A stretch of 16,242 nucleotides of DNA from DATGCT01 sp964639325. GTDB lineage: Bacteria > Patescibacteriota > Minisyncoccia > UBA6257 > GWB1-50-10. Below are positions 1-5,964 of the stretch, piece by piece (within the stretch, counting starts at the first letter, position 1; each line of letters opens with the position of its first letter). The DNA lies in assembly GCA_964639325.1 (NCBI GenBank), contig CAZXDO010000029.1:1-16242 (forward strand), in the 5' to 3' direction. The notes beneath the pieces were generated by a model. The model did not search any database, was not told the DNA's origin, and saw only the letters and a list, made by a program, of their open reading frames with translations. A program made the translations under genes and the position numbers.

Positions 1-99
1 TTGCCGCCGAAACCAAAAGAGGAAACCCTGGAAGACAAAATAGAAAGGGTTAATCCTTATTATACACGAAATAAAAGTATAAATTATGTCGGAGAATAA
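1..99 (+). CDS. C-terminal end of an unrecognised protein (5' partial)
   Basis: Frame 1 is open from the window edge to a TAA at 97-99 and encodes about 32 residues ending in YYTRNKSINYVGE. The stretch is charged and proline/lysine-rich at its start (LPPKPKEETLEDK), like a flexible tail. It overlaps the ATG of the next gene by 14 bases, which suggests translational coupling in one operon with the serine peptidase. Nothing in the visible part identifies a family. An alternative is that the frame is open only by chance, but the overlap geometry and codon use fit a real gene end. Confidence 0.5.
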   Translation: MPPKPKEETLEDKIERVNPYYTRNKSINYVGE

Positions 100-1078
100 A
101 GAACCAATTAAAAAACCAGAAGTCGTACCATTACCAACAGAAGATACGGCTGTTGTTTCAAAAAAACCAAAAGAGCCGCCGTATTTTTTGATTCTTAACC
201 AGCAAAAACAGCAATACTTTCAATCCTATGGCGAGCAAAGAAGAAATGACAGGGTTCAAAGAATTAAAGCTATTCAAAACAAAAGAAACTCGAAAGTAAT
301 TGTCTATTATTCCGTAAGCATATTGGATTTTAATGATGCAAAAATTTTAGCGGAATTACTGCAAAGTATTGGGAAACAAAAAAAATTGGATTTGTTTTTA
401 TTAAGTCCGGGCGGTTATGTTGACCCAGCTTTTAAAATGGCAAAACTTTGTCGTGATTTTTCGGAGGAAAGCTTTTCTGTAATTATCCCGCACTATGCAA
501 AAAGTGCCGCGACACTTTTAAGTTTAGGGGCCGATGAGTTAGTAATGGGGCATCCTTCTGAAATTGGGCCAATTGATCCTAGAATTAGAGTAAAAGATAA
601 TTATGGTCGCGAAGTAGATGTATCAGCTACGGCGATCAAAGACGCATTAAAGGTTATTGAGGAGTTAAGCGGCGAATCTCCTGAAAAATCACTAAAATAT
701 ATGCCTTTGATTGAAAAGATAAATCTAGATACGCTTGGAGAATATGAAAGAGCATTAAAGGCATCTCAACAGTACGCAAAAACATTACTTGAAACCGGCA
801 AGTTGTTAAACGATAAAAGCAAAGCAGAGGAAGTTGCCAATAATTTAGCAACGGGTTATTACTCACATGGCTATGCAATTTATGCTGATGAAGCAAAAGA
901 TAAATTAGGTTTCAATATTAAATTTATAGATGACGATGACGAATGGAAACCAATTTGGCAACTTTATAATTTATACGAAGCTTTTATAGAAGATTCAAAA
1001 ACAGAAAACCAAATGATAACTACGATTTTTGAGGCAGAAGAGTTTCATATATCCAAGCCACAATTATTGAAAAAGTAA
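86..1078 (+). CDS. SDH/SppA-type (ClpP-crotonase fold) serine peptidase
   Basis: A 330-residue protein of the ClpP/crotonase superfamily, closest in pattern to the serine dehydrogenase proteinase family (SDH_sah, Pfam PF01972). Seen in the sequence: a polar N-terminal tail (1-35), a core beginning around VIVYYSVSI (71-79), the oxyanion-type loop LLSPGG (105-110), and HYAKSAATL (136-144), in which Ser140 sits where the family nucleophile is. GHPSEIGPIDPRI (155-167) is the characteristic strand after the nucleophile helix. A later YYSHGYAI segment (258-265) matches the conserved tyrosine/histidine block of SDH proteins. There is no signal peptide or membrane segment, so it should be cytosolic, unlike true SppA. 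The substrate is unknown. It overlaps the preceding frame by 14 bases and is followed after 5 bases by an unknown gene, so all three are probably co-transcribed. The fold is fairly secure; proteolytic activity is inferred. Confidence 0.75.
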   Translation: MSENKEPIKKPEVVPLPTEDTAVVSKKPKEPPYFLILNQQKQQYFQSYGEQRRNDRVQRIKAIQNKRNSKVIVYYSVSILDFNDAKILAELLQSIGKQKKLDLFLLSPGGYVDPAFKMAKLCRDFSEESFSVIIPHYAKSAATLLSLGADELVMGHPSEIGPIDPRIRVKDNYGREVDVSATAIKDALKVIEELSGESPEKSLKYMPLIEKINLDTLGEYERALKASQQYAKTLLETGKLLNDKSKAEEVANNLATGYYSHGYAIYADEAKDKLGFNIKFIDDDDEWKPIWQLYNLYEAFIEDSKTENQMITTIFEAEEFHISKPQLLKK

Positions 1079-1083
1079 AATTT

Positions 1084-1497
1084 ATGGAAGAAGCAAACCA
1101 AGAAATTGAAAATAAAAAAGAGGGTACGGAAAAACCTATCTTGCAGTTTTCCGTTCCTTGTGATGGGGTTGCAAAAGGTCCAAATAATAAACCAGTTTTC
1201 GTTGGTATTTTTAGTAGTATTTTGCGTCCTATCGTGATACCACAATTTTTTATTGCGAATAGATGGATAAATGGCGTTGGAGAGTTTGAACAAATAATAA
1301 AAATTTTAGATCCAGAGCTTAAAGAAATTGCTAAATCAGAAGTTCAAAAGTTTAAACTAGATTCCAAAGCAAAAGCGGCTGATTTGTTTTCCGGGTTTAT
1401 AAATTTGAATTTTAGCAAAAGCGGTGTATATTGGATTTCAACCGAGCTTAACGGTGAGTTAGCGATGTCTTTTCCTTTACCGGTTTTTGATAAATAA
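1084..1497 (+). CDS. Hypothetical protein, possibly DUF6941-like
   Basis: A 137-residue soluble protein that starts five bases after the peptidase stop, with no clear Shine-Dalgarno sequence. The first ~18 residues are charged (EEANQEIENKKEG). The rest looks beta-rich: ILQFSVPCDGVAKG (20-33), KPVFVGIFSSIL (36-47), then a central Lys/Glu-rich helix and a C-terminal pair of strands ending GVYWISTELNGELAMSFPLPVF. The order 'CD.v...nk..fvGifs.i..p.ipq' followed by a C-terminal 'G.Y.i...lnG' strand recalls the DUF6941 family, but I hold this loosely. No catalytic motif is visible. Its place in the operon suggests a partner or substrate of the peptidase; that is inference only. Confidence 0.7.
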   Translation: MEEANQEIENKKEGTEKPILQFSVPCDGVAKGPNNKPVFVGIFSSILRPIVIPQFFIANRWINGVGEFEQIIKILDPELKEIAKSEVQKFKLDSKAKAADLFSGFINLNFSKSGVYWISTELNGELAMSFPLPVFDK

Positions 1498-1759
1498 AGC
1501 GGCGCGCCAACTTCGTTGGCACGAAAAATTGCGGCGGCGAAAAAAGAAGCTGCGAAAGCGAGGGCGGGCAAAAATTCCTTCCCCCAAACCCCCTTCCTTT
1601 TTGCCCGCCCGAGCGGAAAAGTTTTTGTTTCTGCCGCGCGAAGCGCGGCAATCAAAGTTCGCAGTCCGGATTTTCGTCAAAAAAAGTTCGGATTTTAACC
1701 AAAAGGCACCGCCAGATGTCCAATTTCGAACCGATGTAAAGTAAAGATTTTTGATGATT
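1498..1759. other. GC-rich gene-free stretch with nested hairpins
   Basis: This stretch is clearly richer in G+C than its neighbours and holds three inverted repeats. At 1506-1520 GCCAAC/GTTGGC closes a 3-base loop. At 1562-1574 and 1598-1610 there is a perfect 13-bp inverted repeat (GGGCGGGCAAAAA and its complement) around a pyrimidine-rich 23-base loop. At 1632-1650 an 8-bp stem TGCCGCGC/GCGCGGCA closes a GAA loop. Open frames exist on both strands, but they run through all the hairpins, are low-complexity (Lys/Arg/Ala-rich) and match no family, so I do not call genes here. Confidence 0.6.
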
Positions 1760-1797
1760 GAAAAGCCGATATTAGCAACAGCATTTCGGCTTTTCTT
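1760..1797 (+). terminator. Intrinsic terminator after the peptidase operon
   Basis: GAAAAGCCGA (1760-1769) and TCGGCTTTTC (1786-1795) form a perfect 10-bp stem with a 16-base loop. The right arm contains the U-tract and is followed by TTTG. It lies between the 1084-1497 gene and the promoter of the methyltransferase, where a terminator is expected. Confidence 0.7.
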
Positions 1798-1802
1798 TGT
1801 TC

Positions 1803-1831
1803 TTATCAATACCAGTAAAAAATGATATAAT
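1803..1831 (+). promoter_or_regulatory. Extended -10 promoter of the R-M operon (leaderless)
   Basis: TGATATAAT (1823-1831) is a perfect extended -10. A weak -35 TTATCA lies at 1803-1808 with a 17-base spacer. The -10 ends six bases before the ATG at 1838, so the expected start of transcription is the A of the start codon. No Shine-Dalgarno sequence is possible, so translation would be leaderless. Confidence 0.75.
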
Positions 1832-1837
1832 AAAACC

Positions 1838-3010
1838 ATGAACAAGCATCAAAAACATCTAAATCATGTAGATACTGTTAATCTTGGCTCTTATTATACG
1901 CCTGAGGTTATTGTTGATTTAGCATACTCTATTCTGCAAAAAAACATTATAGATATTAAGAATTGGACAATTTTAGATTCATCTTGTGGATACGGATCAT
2001 TTTTAACGAAAAAAAATATTGCCAAAAGACTTATTGGTGCTGATATCGATCAAAAAGCTATTTCTGAAGCGAAAAAAACAATCAAGGATGTAGATTTTTT
2101 TCATCAAAATTCTCTTCTAAATGTAAGTCGTGATAATTTAGTAATTCAATACAACGAAAAACTTATAGCCATAGGTAATCCGCCGTATAATGATACTACG
2201 TCTATAATTCGTAATTCAATAAAAGATGTTTCTGTTCAAGATAAAATTGATTTTGATATAAGAACCAGGGACTTAGGGATGTCTTTTTTACTTTCTTACA
2301 ACAAACTTCAGGCAGATTATGTTTGTGTTTTGCATCCTTTGTCTTATCTAATTAAAAAAGCCAATTTCGCCCTGCTCTCAAAATTTGCCCAAAACTATAA
2401 ATTAATTGACGGGGTAATTATAAGTAGCCATGAATTTTCTAATACTTCTCGCGGAATGGCCTTCCCGATTTTAATAGCTTTATATAAAAAAAATCCAAAC
2501 GGAATGACCTATGATTATGTTCAAGATTACCAATTCAAAGTAAAAGATGATGGTGTTTTCCGTTTAAAGGATTTTGACACTATAGTTAATTATGTCCAAA
2601 AATATCCAAATAAAAAATACTTAAATAAAAACGATAAGCCAGTGGCAAGATTTTGGACTTTAAGAGATATAAATGCGCTAAAAAGAAACCGGACTTTTAT
2701 TGACGTTGATACATATAATACAATCTATATATTAATGGATAAATTACCTTATTATTGCTATATCGATGTTTTTAAACAATATGCGGATAAAATGCCATAT
2801 TTTATTGGAAATTGTGATGTGATAATTGACAATAAAAAATTTAATGAAATAAAGGAATGTTTTATTGCCCAAAGTGTTCATACAAATCCAATTTTAAAAA
2901 ATAAATTTAAGTTTAGAGATGTTCCTAATGCTAAGCTGAAAATAAATAATTATTTTAAAGAATTATTAGGAAGTAAATTTGGTGAAAAATATGCCAAAAA
3001 TTTTAATTAA
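1838..3010 (+). CDS. N6-adenine DNA methyltransferase of a type II R-M system
   Basis: A 390-residue DNA methyltransferase that should transfer a methyl group from S-adenosylmethionine to the N6 of adenine. Motifs appear in gamma-class order. Motif X-like SYYTPEVIVDLAYSIL is at 18-33. The SAM-binding motif I ILDSSCGYGSFL is at 45-56 (a DxxCGxGxF variant with Ser before Cys), and the acidic motif II GADID is at 67-71. Catalytic motif IV is NPPY at 114-117. The C-terminal ~200 residues (from about 190) lack catalytic motifs and would be the target-recognition domain. The last 20 bases of the gene overlap the start region of the downstream gene, the usual arrangement of a coupled methyltransferase and restriction enzyme. 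If the partner is R.PabI-like, the predicted target is GTAC; the sequence alone does not show specificity. The ATG at 1838 follows the promoter by six bases, which fixes the start. Confidence 0.9.
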   Translation: MNKHQKHLNHVDTVNLGSYYTPEVIVDLAYSILQKNIIDIKNWTILDSSCGYGSFLTKKNIAKRLIGADIDQKAISEAKKTIKDVDFFHQNSLLNVSRDNLVIQYNEKLIAIGNPPYNDTTSIIRNSIKDVSVQDKIDFDIRTRDLGMSFLLSYNKLQADYVCVLHPLSYLIKKANFALLSKFAQNYKLIDGVIISSHEFSNTSRGMAFPILIALYKKNPNGMTYDYVQDYQFKVKDDGVFRLKDFDTIVNYVQKYPNKKYLNKNDKPVARFWTLRDINALKRNRTFIDVDTYNTIYILMDKLPYYCYIDVFKQYADKMPYFIGNCDVIIDNKKFNEIKECFIAQSVHTNPILKNKFKFRDVPNAKLKINNYFKELLGSKFGEKYAKNFN

Positions 3011-3752
3011 AGAAGAAGAATATAAAATTCAAGTGCCGATTTTATTGACTGCTGTTAGTGGAAAAATTCGCGTTAAAAATCGTTCAATCGTTAATGAATA
3101 TGGAACACCCGTAGCTGTTAAAAGAGACGGGTTTGCTTTAAGCAATTATGTTGAGTGGCAGATTGGTTATGATGTAGTAAAAAAAGAAGTTAATAAATTA
3201 GCAGAATCGTCATTGCCAGAAACTGAATTTATCGGCGCTAATGGAAAGAATAAGGCACTTTATGAACTGTCGGAATATATCTGGTATTTTTATAAATGGA
3301 ATATTATATCCAAAAAAGACTTGAAAGATGTTATTGATTATCTTAATTCGATAAAAAAAGATGATCTGATTGATAATAATTCAGAATTGCAAATTGACCG
3401 CAGTCATCCCGTAGTAAAAAATATAAATGGATTTAGTTTTGAATATACTCAAGTTAAATATCCGCTATTGATTTATAAATTTAAAAGTTATGAAATTGTT
3501 ACTGAAATAAAAATTACTGAAAAACAATATGCGGTAGGCACTCAGCCAATGCTGTATTTATGTTTTCCAATTGCAGAACTAAAAGCGGAAACTAATTTAA
3601 TCGGGCGGACTGCTAATACAAAAGAGATTGCCTATTTTGAAATAACAGAAAAAAATATAAAAGTTTTTTTAGAGATGCTCAAAATATTTGGTATTTTATC
3701 TAATAACCACCAACACGATATTTTGCAAATTATAAATACAATTTGGAAATAA
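2991..3752 (+). CDS. Probable R.PabI-family restriction enzyme (DNA adenine glycosylase)
   Basis: A 253-residue protein that I assign to the R.PabI family. These restriction enzymes have a half-pipe fold and, instead of hydrolysing phosphodiesters, excise adenine from their site (GTAC for R.PabI). Seen: a basic strand SGKIRVKNR (23-31), the segment NYVEWQIGYD (52-61) and near the C-terminus NNHQHD (238-243). Key residues of R.PabI as I remember them are Glu63/Tyr68 and His211/Asp214. Here Glu55/Tyr60 and His240/Asp243 have the same spacings (5 and 3) in the same order. No PD-(D/E)xK, HNH or GIY-YIG motif is visible. ATG 2991 is preferred, with a weak GGTG 5-9 bases upstream; TTG 2979 or GTG 2982 would add four or three residues. 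The gene overlaps the methyltransferase by 20 bases. Family confidence is moderate; a role as the cognate restriction enzyme is likely from context alone. Confidence 0.65.
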   Translation: MPKILIKEEEYKIQVPILLTAVSGKIRVKNRSIVNEYGTPVAVKRDGFALSNYVEWQIGYDVVKKEVNKLAESSLPETEFIGANGKNKALYELSEYIWYFYKWNIISKKDLKDVIDYLNSIKKDDLIDNNSELQIDRSHPVVKNINGFSFEYTQVKYPLLIYKFKSYEIVTEIKITEKQYAVGTQPMLYLCFPIAELKAETNLIGRTANTKEIAYFEITEKNIKVFLEMLKIFGILSNNHQHDILQIINTIWK

Positions 3753-3769
3753 ATTTAGAAAGTCTCTAA

Positions 3770-3895
3770 TTAATAACCCTTAATAGCAAAATCAGGAATC
3801 TCAAACCATTCGGGGTTAACTTTGTAGATTTTCCTTAATTTCCGAACAAATGGGTCAATTTGAGACAATTTCAGTTCGAATTTACGGACATCCAC
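3770..3895 (-). pseudogene. Possible remnant of a gene 3' end, or a 41-residue small ORF
   Basis: On the minus strand 41 codons are open from a GTG at 3895 to a TAA at 3770-3772. The translation looks protein-like (start VDVRKFELKLSQIDPFVR; end NPEWFEIPDFAIKGY), with a mixed helix and aromatic-rich end and ordinary codon use. Upstream the frame runs into the hairpin at 3906-3935, so any original N-terminal part has been lost or replaced. There is no Shine-Dalgarno sequence. It could be the stub of a gene truncated by the element at 3900-4150, or chance. I do not recognise the family. Confidence 0.3.
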
Positions 3896-3905
3896 ACCGC
3901 AAATG

Positions 3906-3936
3906 AAAATTATACATCTTCTGATGTATAATTTTT
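3906..3936. terminator. 13-bp perfect hairpin with U-tract (terminator of the R-M operon)
   Basis: AAAATTATACATC (3906-3918) pairs perfectly with 3923-3935 around the loop TTCT. Runs of A before and T after make it usable on both strands. It is the first strong hairpin after the restriction gene, 154 bases downstream of its stop. Confidence 0.6.
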
Positions 3937-4150
3937 ATATATGTAAAGTGGGATTCGAACACGAAAGGGGTCGGGAAAACTGTAGTTTTCCCGTGAAGGA
4001 AGGCAGGGAACGAAGTGACCGTCGGAAAACCGTGGGTTTCCGAGTTGTTCGAATAGCGAAGCGCCCACCCCCTCCGCATATAAAAAATTACGCATCAAAA
4101 AATGCGTAATTTTTATGTAAGGTAGGACTTCCAATGTCCCGCACTTTTTT
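3937..4150. repeat. GC-rich structured element with antisense tRNA T-arm-like ends
   Basis: Between the hairpins at 3906-3936 and 4083-4114 lies a G+C-rich block unlike its surroundings. It contains a 9-bp inverted repeat ATTCGAACA (3953-3961)/TGTTCGAAT (4046-4054). It also contains a 10-bp stem CGGGAAAACT/AGTTTTCCCG (3972-3993) and a similar imperfect stem (4023-4042). GGGATTCGAAC at 3950-3960 is the exact complement of a canonical tRNA T-arm (GTTCGAATCCC). GTTCGAAT with a later CCACCCCCTCCGC (4065-4077) resembles the 3' end of a tRNA-Ser. No complete tRNA can be folded. The 28 bases at 3950-3977 recur in diverged form at 14462-14490. It could be a small non-autonomous repeat or tRNA debris. 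Open frames here on either strand are spurious. Confidence 0.45.
4083..4114. terminator. 13-bp perfect hairpin with U-tract
   Basis: AAAAATTACGCAT (4083-4095) pairs perfectly with 4102-4114 around a six-base loop, with the right arm ending in five Ts. Bases after it (ATGTAAGGTAGGACTT) resemble those after the 3906-3936 hairpin (ATGTAAAGTGGGATT), so the two hairpins with their 3' flanks look like diverged copies of one unit. A smaller GGAC/GTCC hairpin follows at about 4124-4138. Confidence 0.55.
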
Positions 4151-4177
4151 ATGATAGGTAGAAGCAGATTTTTTTGT

Positions 4178-4183
4178 TAATAT
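4178..4183 (+). promoter_or_regulatory. Probable -10 box of the surface-glycosylation operon
   Basis: TAATAT ends seven bases before the ATG at 4191, close to the leaderless spacing seen at other genes here. The -35 side is T-rich without a good match. This is the only plausible promoter before a run of five closely spaced genes. Confidence 0.4.
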
Positions 4184-4190
4184 TGTAAAT

Positions 4191-4838
4191 ATGAAGAAGA
4201 TAATTTCTTTTTTTAAAAGACATAAAATTGCTCCATGGGCAGGCATAGTTGGTTCAATATTGTTTATATCCGTATTTACAATTGAAGGTTTAATGCGTCA
4301 AAATTATGACGCTTTTAGAATGTACATTAGCGAATTAGCTCTTGGTCCCCGGGGTTGGATTCAAATTGCTAATTTTATTATTTTTGGAATATTGCTTTTA
4401 GTTTTTACCTTAAGTCTTGCTAATAAATTTAGAGGAAAAAGAGAATCAAAAATAGGACAAGTTCTTATTGCTATTATTGGAATTAACTTTATCTTAGCCG
4501 GGGTTTTCGTTATTGATCCTTCTGCTGAGAAAAATATTCACGGCATAATTCATAACGTTTCCAGTGCTCTTATCTTTTTTCTGGCTTCTATTAGTTGTTT
4601 TATTTTCTTTCATCTCTTTCGTGAAGACCCAAAATGGAAAAGTTTAAGCTGGTGGACACTAACAACAGGTATAGCCATATTGGTGCTTATCGTCCTTATG
4701 GAAATAGACGGAACATCGCTTAGTGAATGGCCGGGGACAATTCAACGAATAGCAGCTATTACCGGTTTATTTTGGATATTCACTTTTGCTTTGAAAGTTT
4801 TAAAAGAAGATAATAAGGAAAATAATGAAAATAATTAA
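4191..4838 (+). CDS. DUF998-like integral membrane protein
   Basis: A 215-residue protein with about six hydrophobic segments (roughly 16-32, 57-77, 89-107, 119-140, 153-170, 185-202) and short loops. The layout matches the DUF998 family (PF06197): ISELALGPRGWIQIANFIIFGIL (46-68) after the first segment, then a FVIDPSAEKNIHGIIHN block (106-122) with Asp and two His at the membrane border, and a final QRIAAITGLFW helix. The molecular role of DUF998 proteins is not established; the conserved His/Asp loop hints at an enzyme or carrier in the membrane. Its last 14 bases overlap the alanine racemase gene, so the two are translationally linked. The charged Asn/Glu-rich tail (205-215) is cytosolic by the positive-inside rule. 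Function here is unknown. Confidence 0.75.
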   Translation: MKKIISFFKRHKIAPWAGIVGSILFISVFTIEGLMRQNYDAFRMYISELALGPRGWIQIANFIIFGILLLVFTLSLANKFRGKRESKIGQVLIAIIGINFILAGVFVIDPSAEKNIHGIIHNVSSALIFFLASISCFIFFHLFREDPKWKSLSWWTLTTGIAILVLIVLMEIDGTSLSEWPGTIQRIAAITGLFWIFTFALKVLKEDNKENNENN

Positions 4839-5964
4839 AGAAATTCAGCGGCTAAAGAAAAAATTTAGTTCCAACCAAACCTTAATTAATGTTTTTATAT
4901 CTAAAAAAAACATTATTTACAACTTAAACCAATTTAAAAATAATTATCCCGACCTTAAATTTACCCCGGTCTTAAAAAGCAATGCTTACGGCCACGGCTT
5001 AATAGAAATAGCAGAAATATTAAAAAAAGAAAAAAAGCCCTTTTTAGCAGTAGATTCTCTTTTTGAGGCTAAAAAATTAAGAAATTTTGGTATTTCTGAA
5101 AACATTCTTGTCATTGGCTATATTTTCCCCAAAGAAATTCTAAACAACAAACTAAAAAATATTTCTTATTTTATCGTTGATCTTTCCCAGCTTAAATTCT
5201 TAAGCGAAAAAGCAAGAAAAAAAATAAATATCCATTTAAAAATAGACACCGGTATGCATAGGCAGGGGATTGAGTATTCTCAAATGAGCGAAGCTGTAAA
5301 ATTAATAAAAAATAATGAAAGGATAAATTTAGAAGGTCTTTGTTCCCATCTTAGTGACGCTGACGGGGAAGAAAATGAGTTTACCCTAAACCAAATTAAA
5401 AAATGGAATGATGCTGTGGATAAATTTAAAAAAGAATTTAAGTCAATAAAATATTTTCACTTATCTGCCACTCCGGGCTTAAAATACTCCAAAAAAATTA
5501 AGGAAAATATGTCCCGTTTGGGCTGCGGCCTTTACGGTTTTGATAGGGGATTGGGTTTAGATTTAAAACCTGCTCTAAGTATAAAGACTTACGTAACTTC
5601 TATTCGCCATCTTCGCTCCGGGGGAAGCGTGGGTTATAACGCCACTTTTAAGGCAGATAAAGAAATGAAAATAGCCACCATACCTTTTGGTTATTTTGAA
5701 GGTTTTGACCGGCGTCTTTCAGACAAAGGTTTTGTAAAAGTAAAAGAAGAATTTTGTCCAATTGTCGGTAGAGTGAGTATGAACATAACCTCTTTTGATG
5801 TTACCGGCATTGATGACATAAAAGTAGGTGATGAAGTTCTGGTTATAAGCAGCAACCCCAAAGATAAAAATTCAGTAATTGAGATATCTAAAGTGTGTAA
5901 TACCATCCCTTATGTTATTTTAGCCGGTATCCAGTCTCATCTAAAAAGAATTATCTCTAAATGA
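4825..5964 (+). CDS. alr: Alanine racemase
   Basis: A 379-residue, near full-length PLP-dependent alanine racemase that supplies D-alanine for peptidoglycan. The PLP lysine is Lys51 in VLKSNAYGHG (49-58; usual form VVKANAYGHG). HLKIDTGMHRQGI (137-149), FHLSATPG (211-218) and RLGCGLYGFDRG (231-242) are the successive barrel motifs. The C-terminal domain carries the catalytic tyrosine, most likely Tyr271 in SVGYNATF. It is followed by IPFGYFEGFDRR (286-297) and GRVSMNITSFDV (315-326). The last departs from the usual GR(V/I)CMDQ (Cys to Ser, Asp to Asn), as does YN for YG after the tyrosine; both look like lineage drift rather than inactivation. An AAGGA Shine-Dalgarno-like sequence precedes ATG 4825. 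It overlaps the genes on both sides (14 and 4 bases). Confidence 0.93.
   Translation: MKIIKEIQRLKKKFSSNQTLINVFISKKNIIYNLNQFKNNYPDLKFTPVLKSNAYGHGLIEIAEILKKEKKPFLAVDSLFEAKKLRNFGISENILVIGYIFPKEILNNKLKNISYFIVDLSQLKFLSEKARKKINIHLKIDTGMHRQGIEYSQMSEAVKLIKNNERINLEGLCSHLSDADGEENEFTLNQIKKWNDAVDKFKKEFKSIKYFHLSATPGLKYSKKIKENMSRLGCGLYGFDRGLGLDLKPALSIKTYVTSIRHLRSGGSVGYNATFKADKEMKIATIPFGYFEGFDRRLSDKGFVKVKEEFCPIVGRVSMNITSFDVTGIDDIKVGDEVLVISSNPKDKNSVIEISKVCNTIPYVILAGIQSHLKRIISK

Noticed and set aside
1477..1845. Overlapping open frames on both strands in the G+C-rich stretch (1344-1655, 1448-1651, 1477-1845 minus; 1487-1744, 1516-1698 plus)
   Set aside because: They run through hairpins, have low-complexity Lys/Arg/Ala/Phe composition, overlap each other in several frames and partly overlap a supported gene; no family is recognisable.
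2979..2990. TTG or GTG starts for the restriction gene
   Set aside because: ATG 2991 is available with a weak GGTG upstream, and the extra three or four residues carry no recognisable family feature. It remains undecided without homologues.
3882..4134. Three open frames of 65-74 codons in the palindromic element
   Set aside because: They read through both perfect hairpins and tRNA-like sequence on both strands. The translations carry mirrored peptides from the inverted repeats, so they are by-products of the structure.
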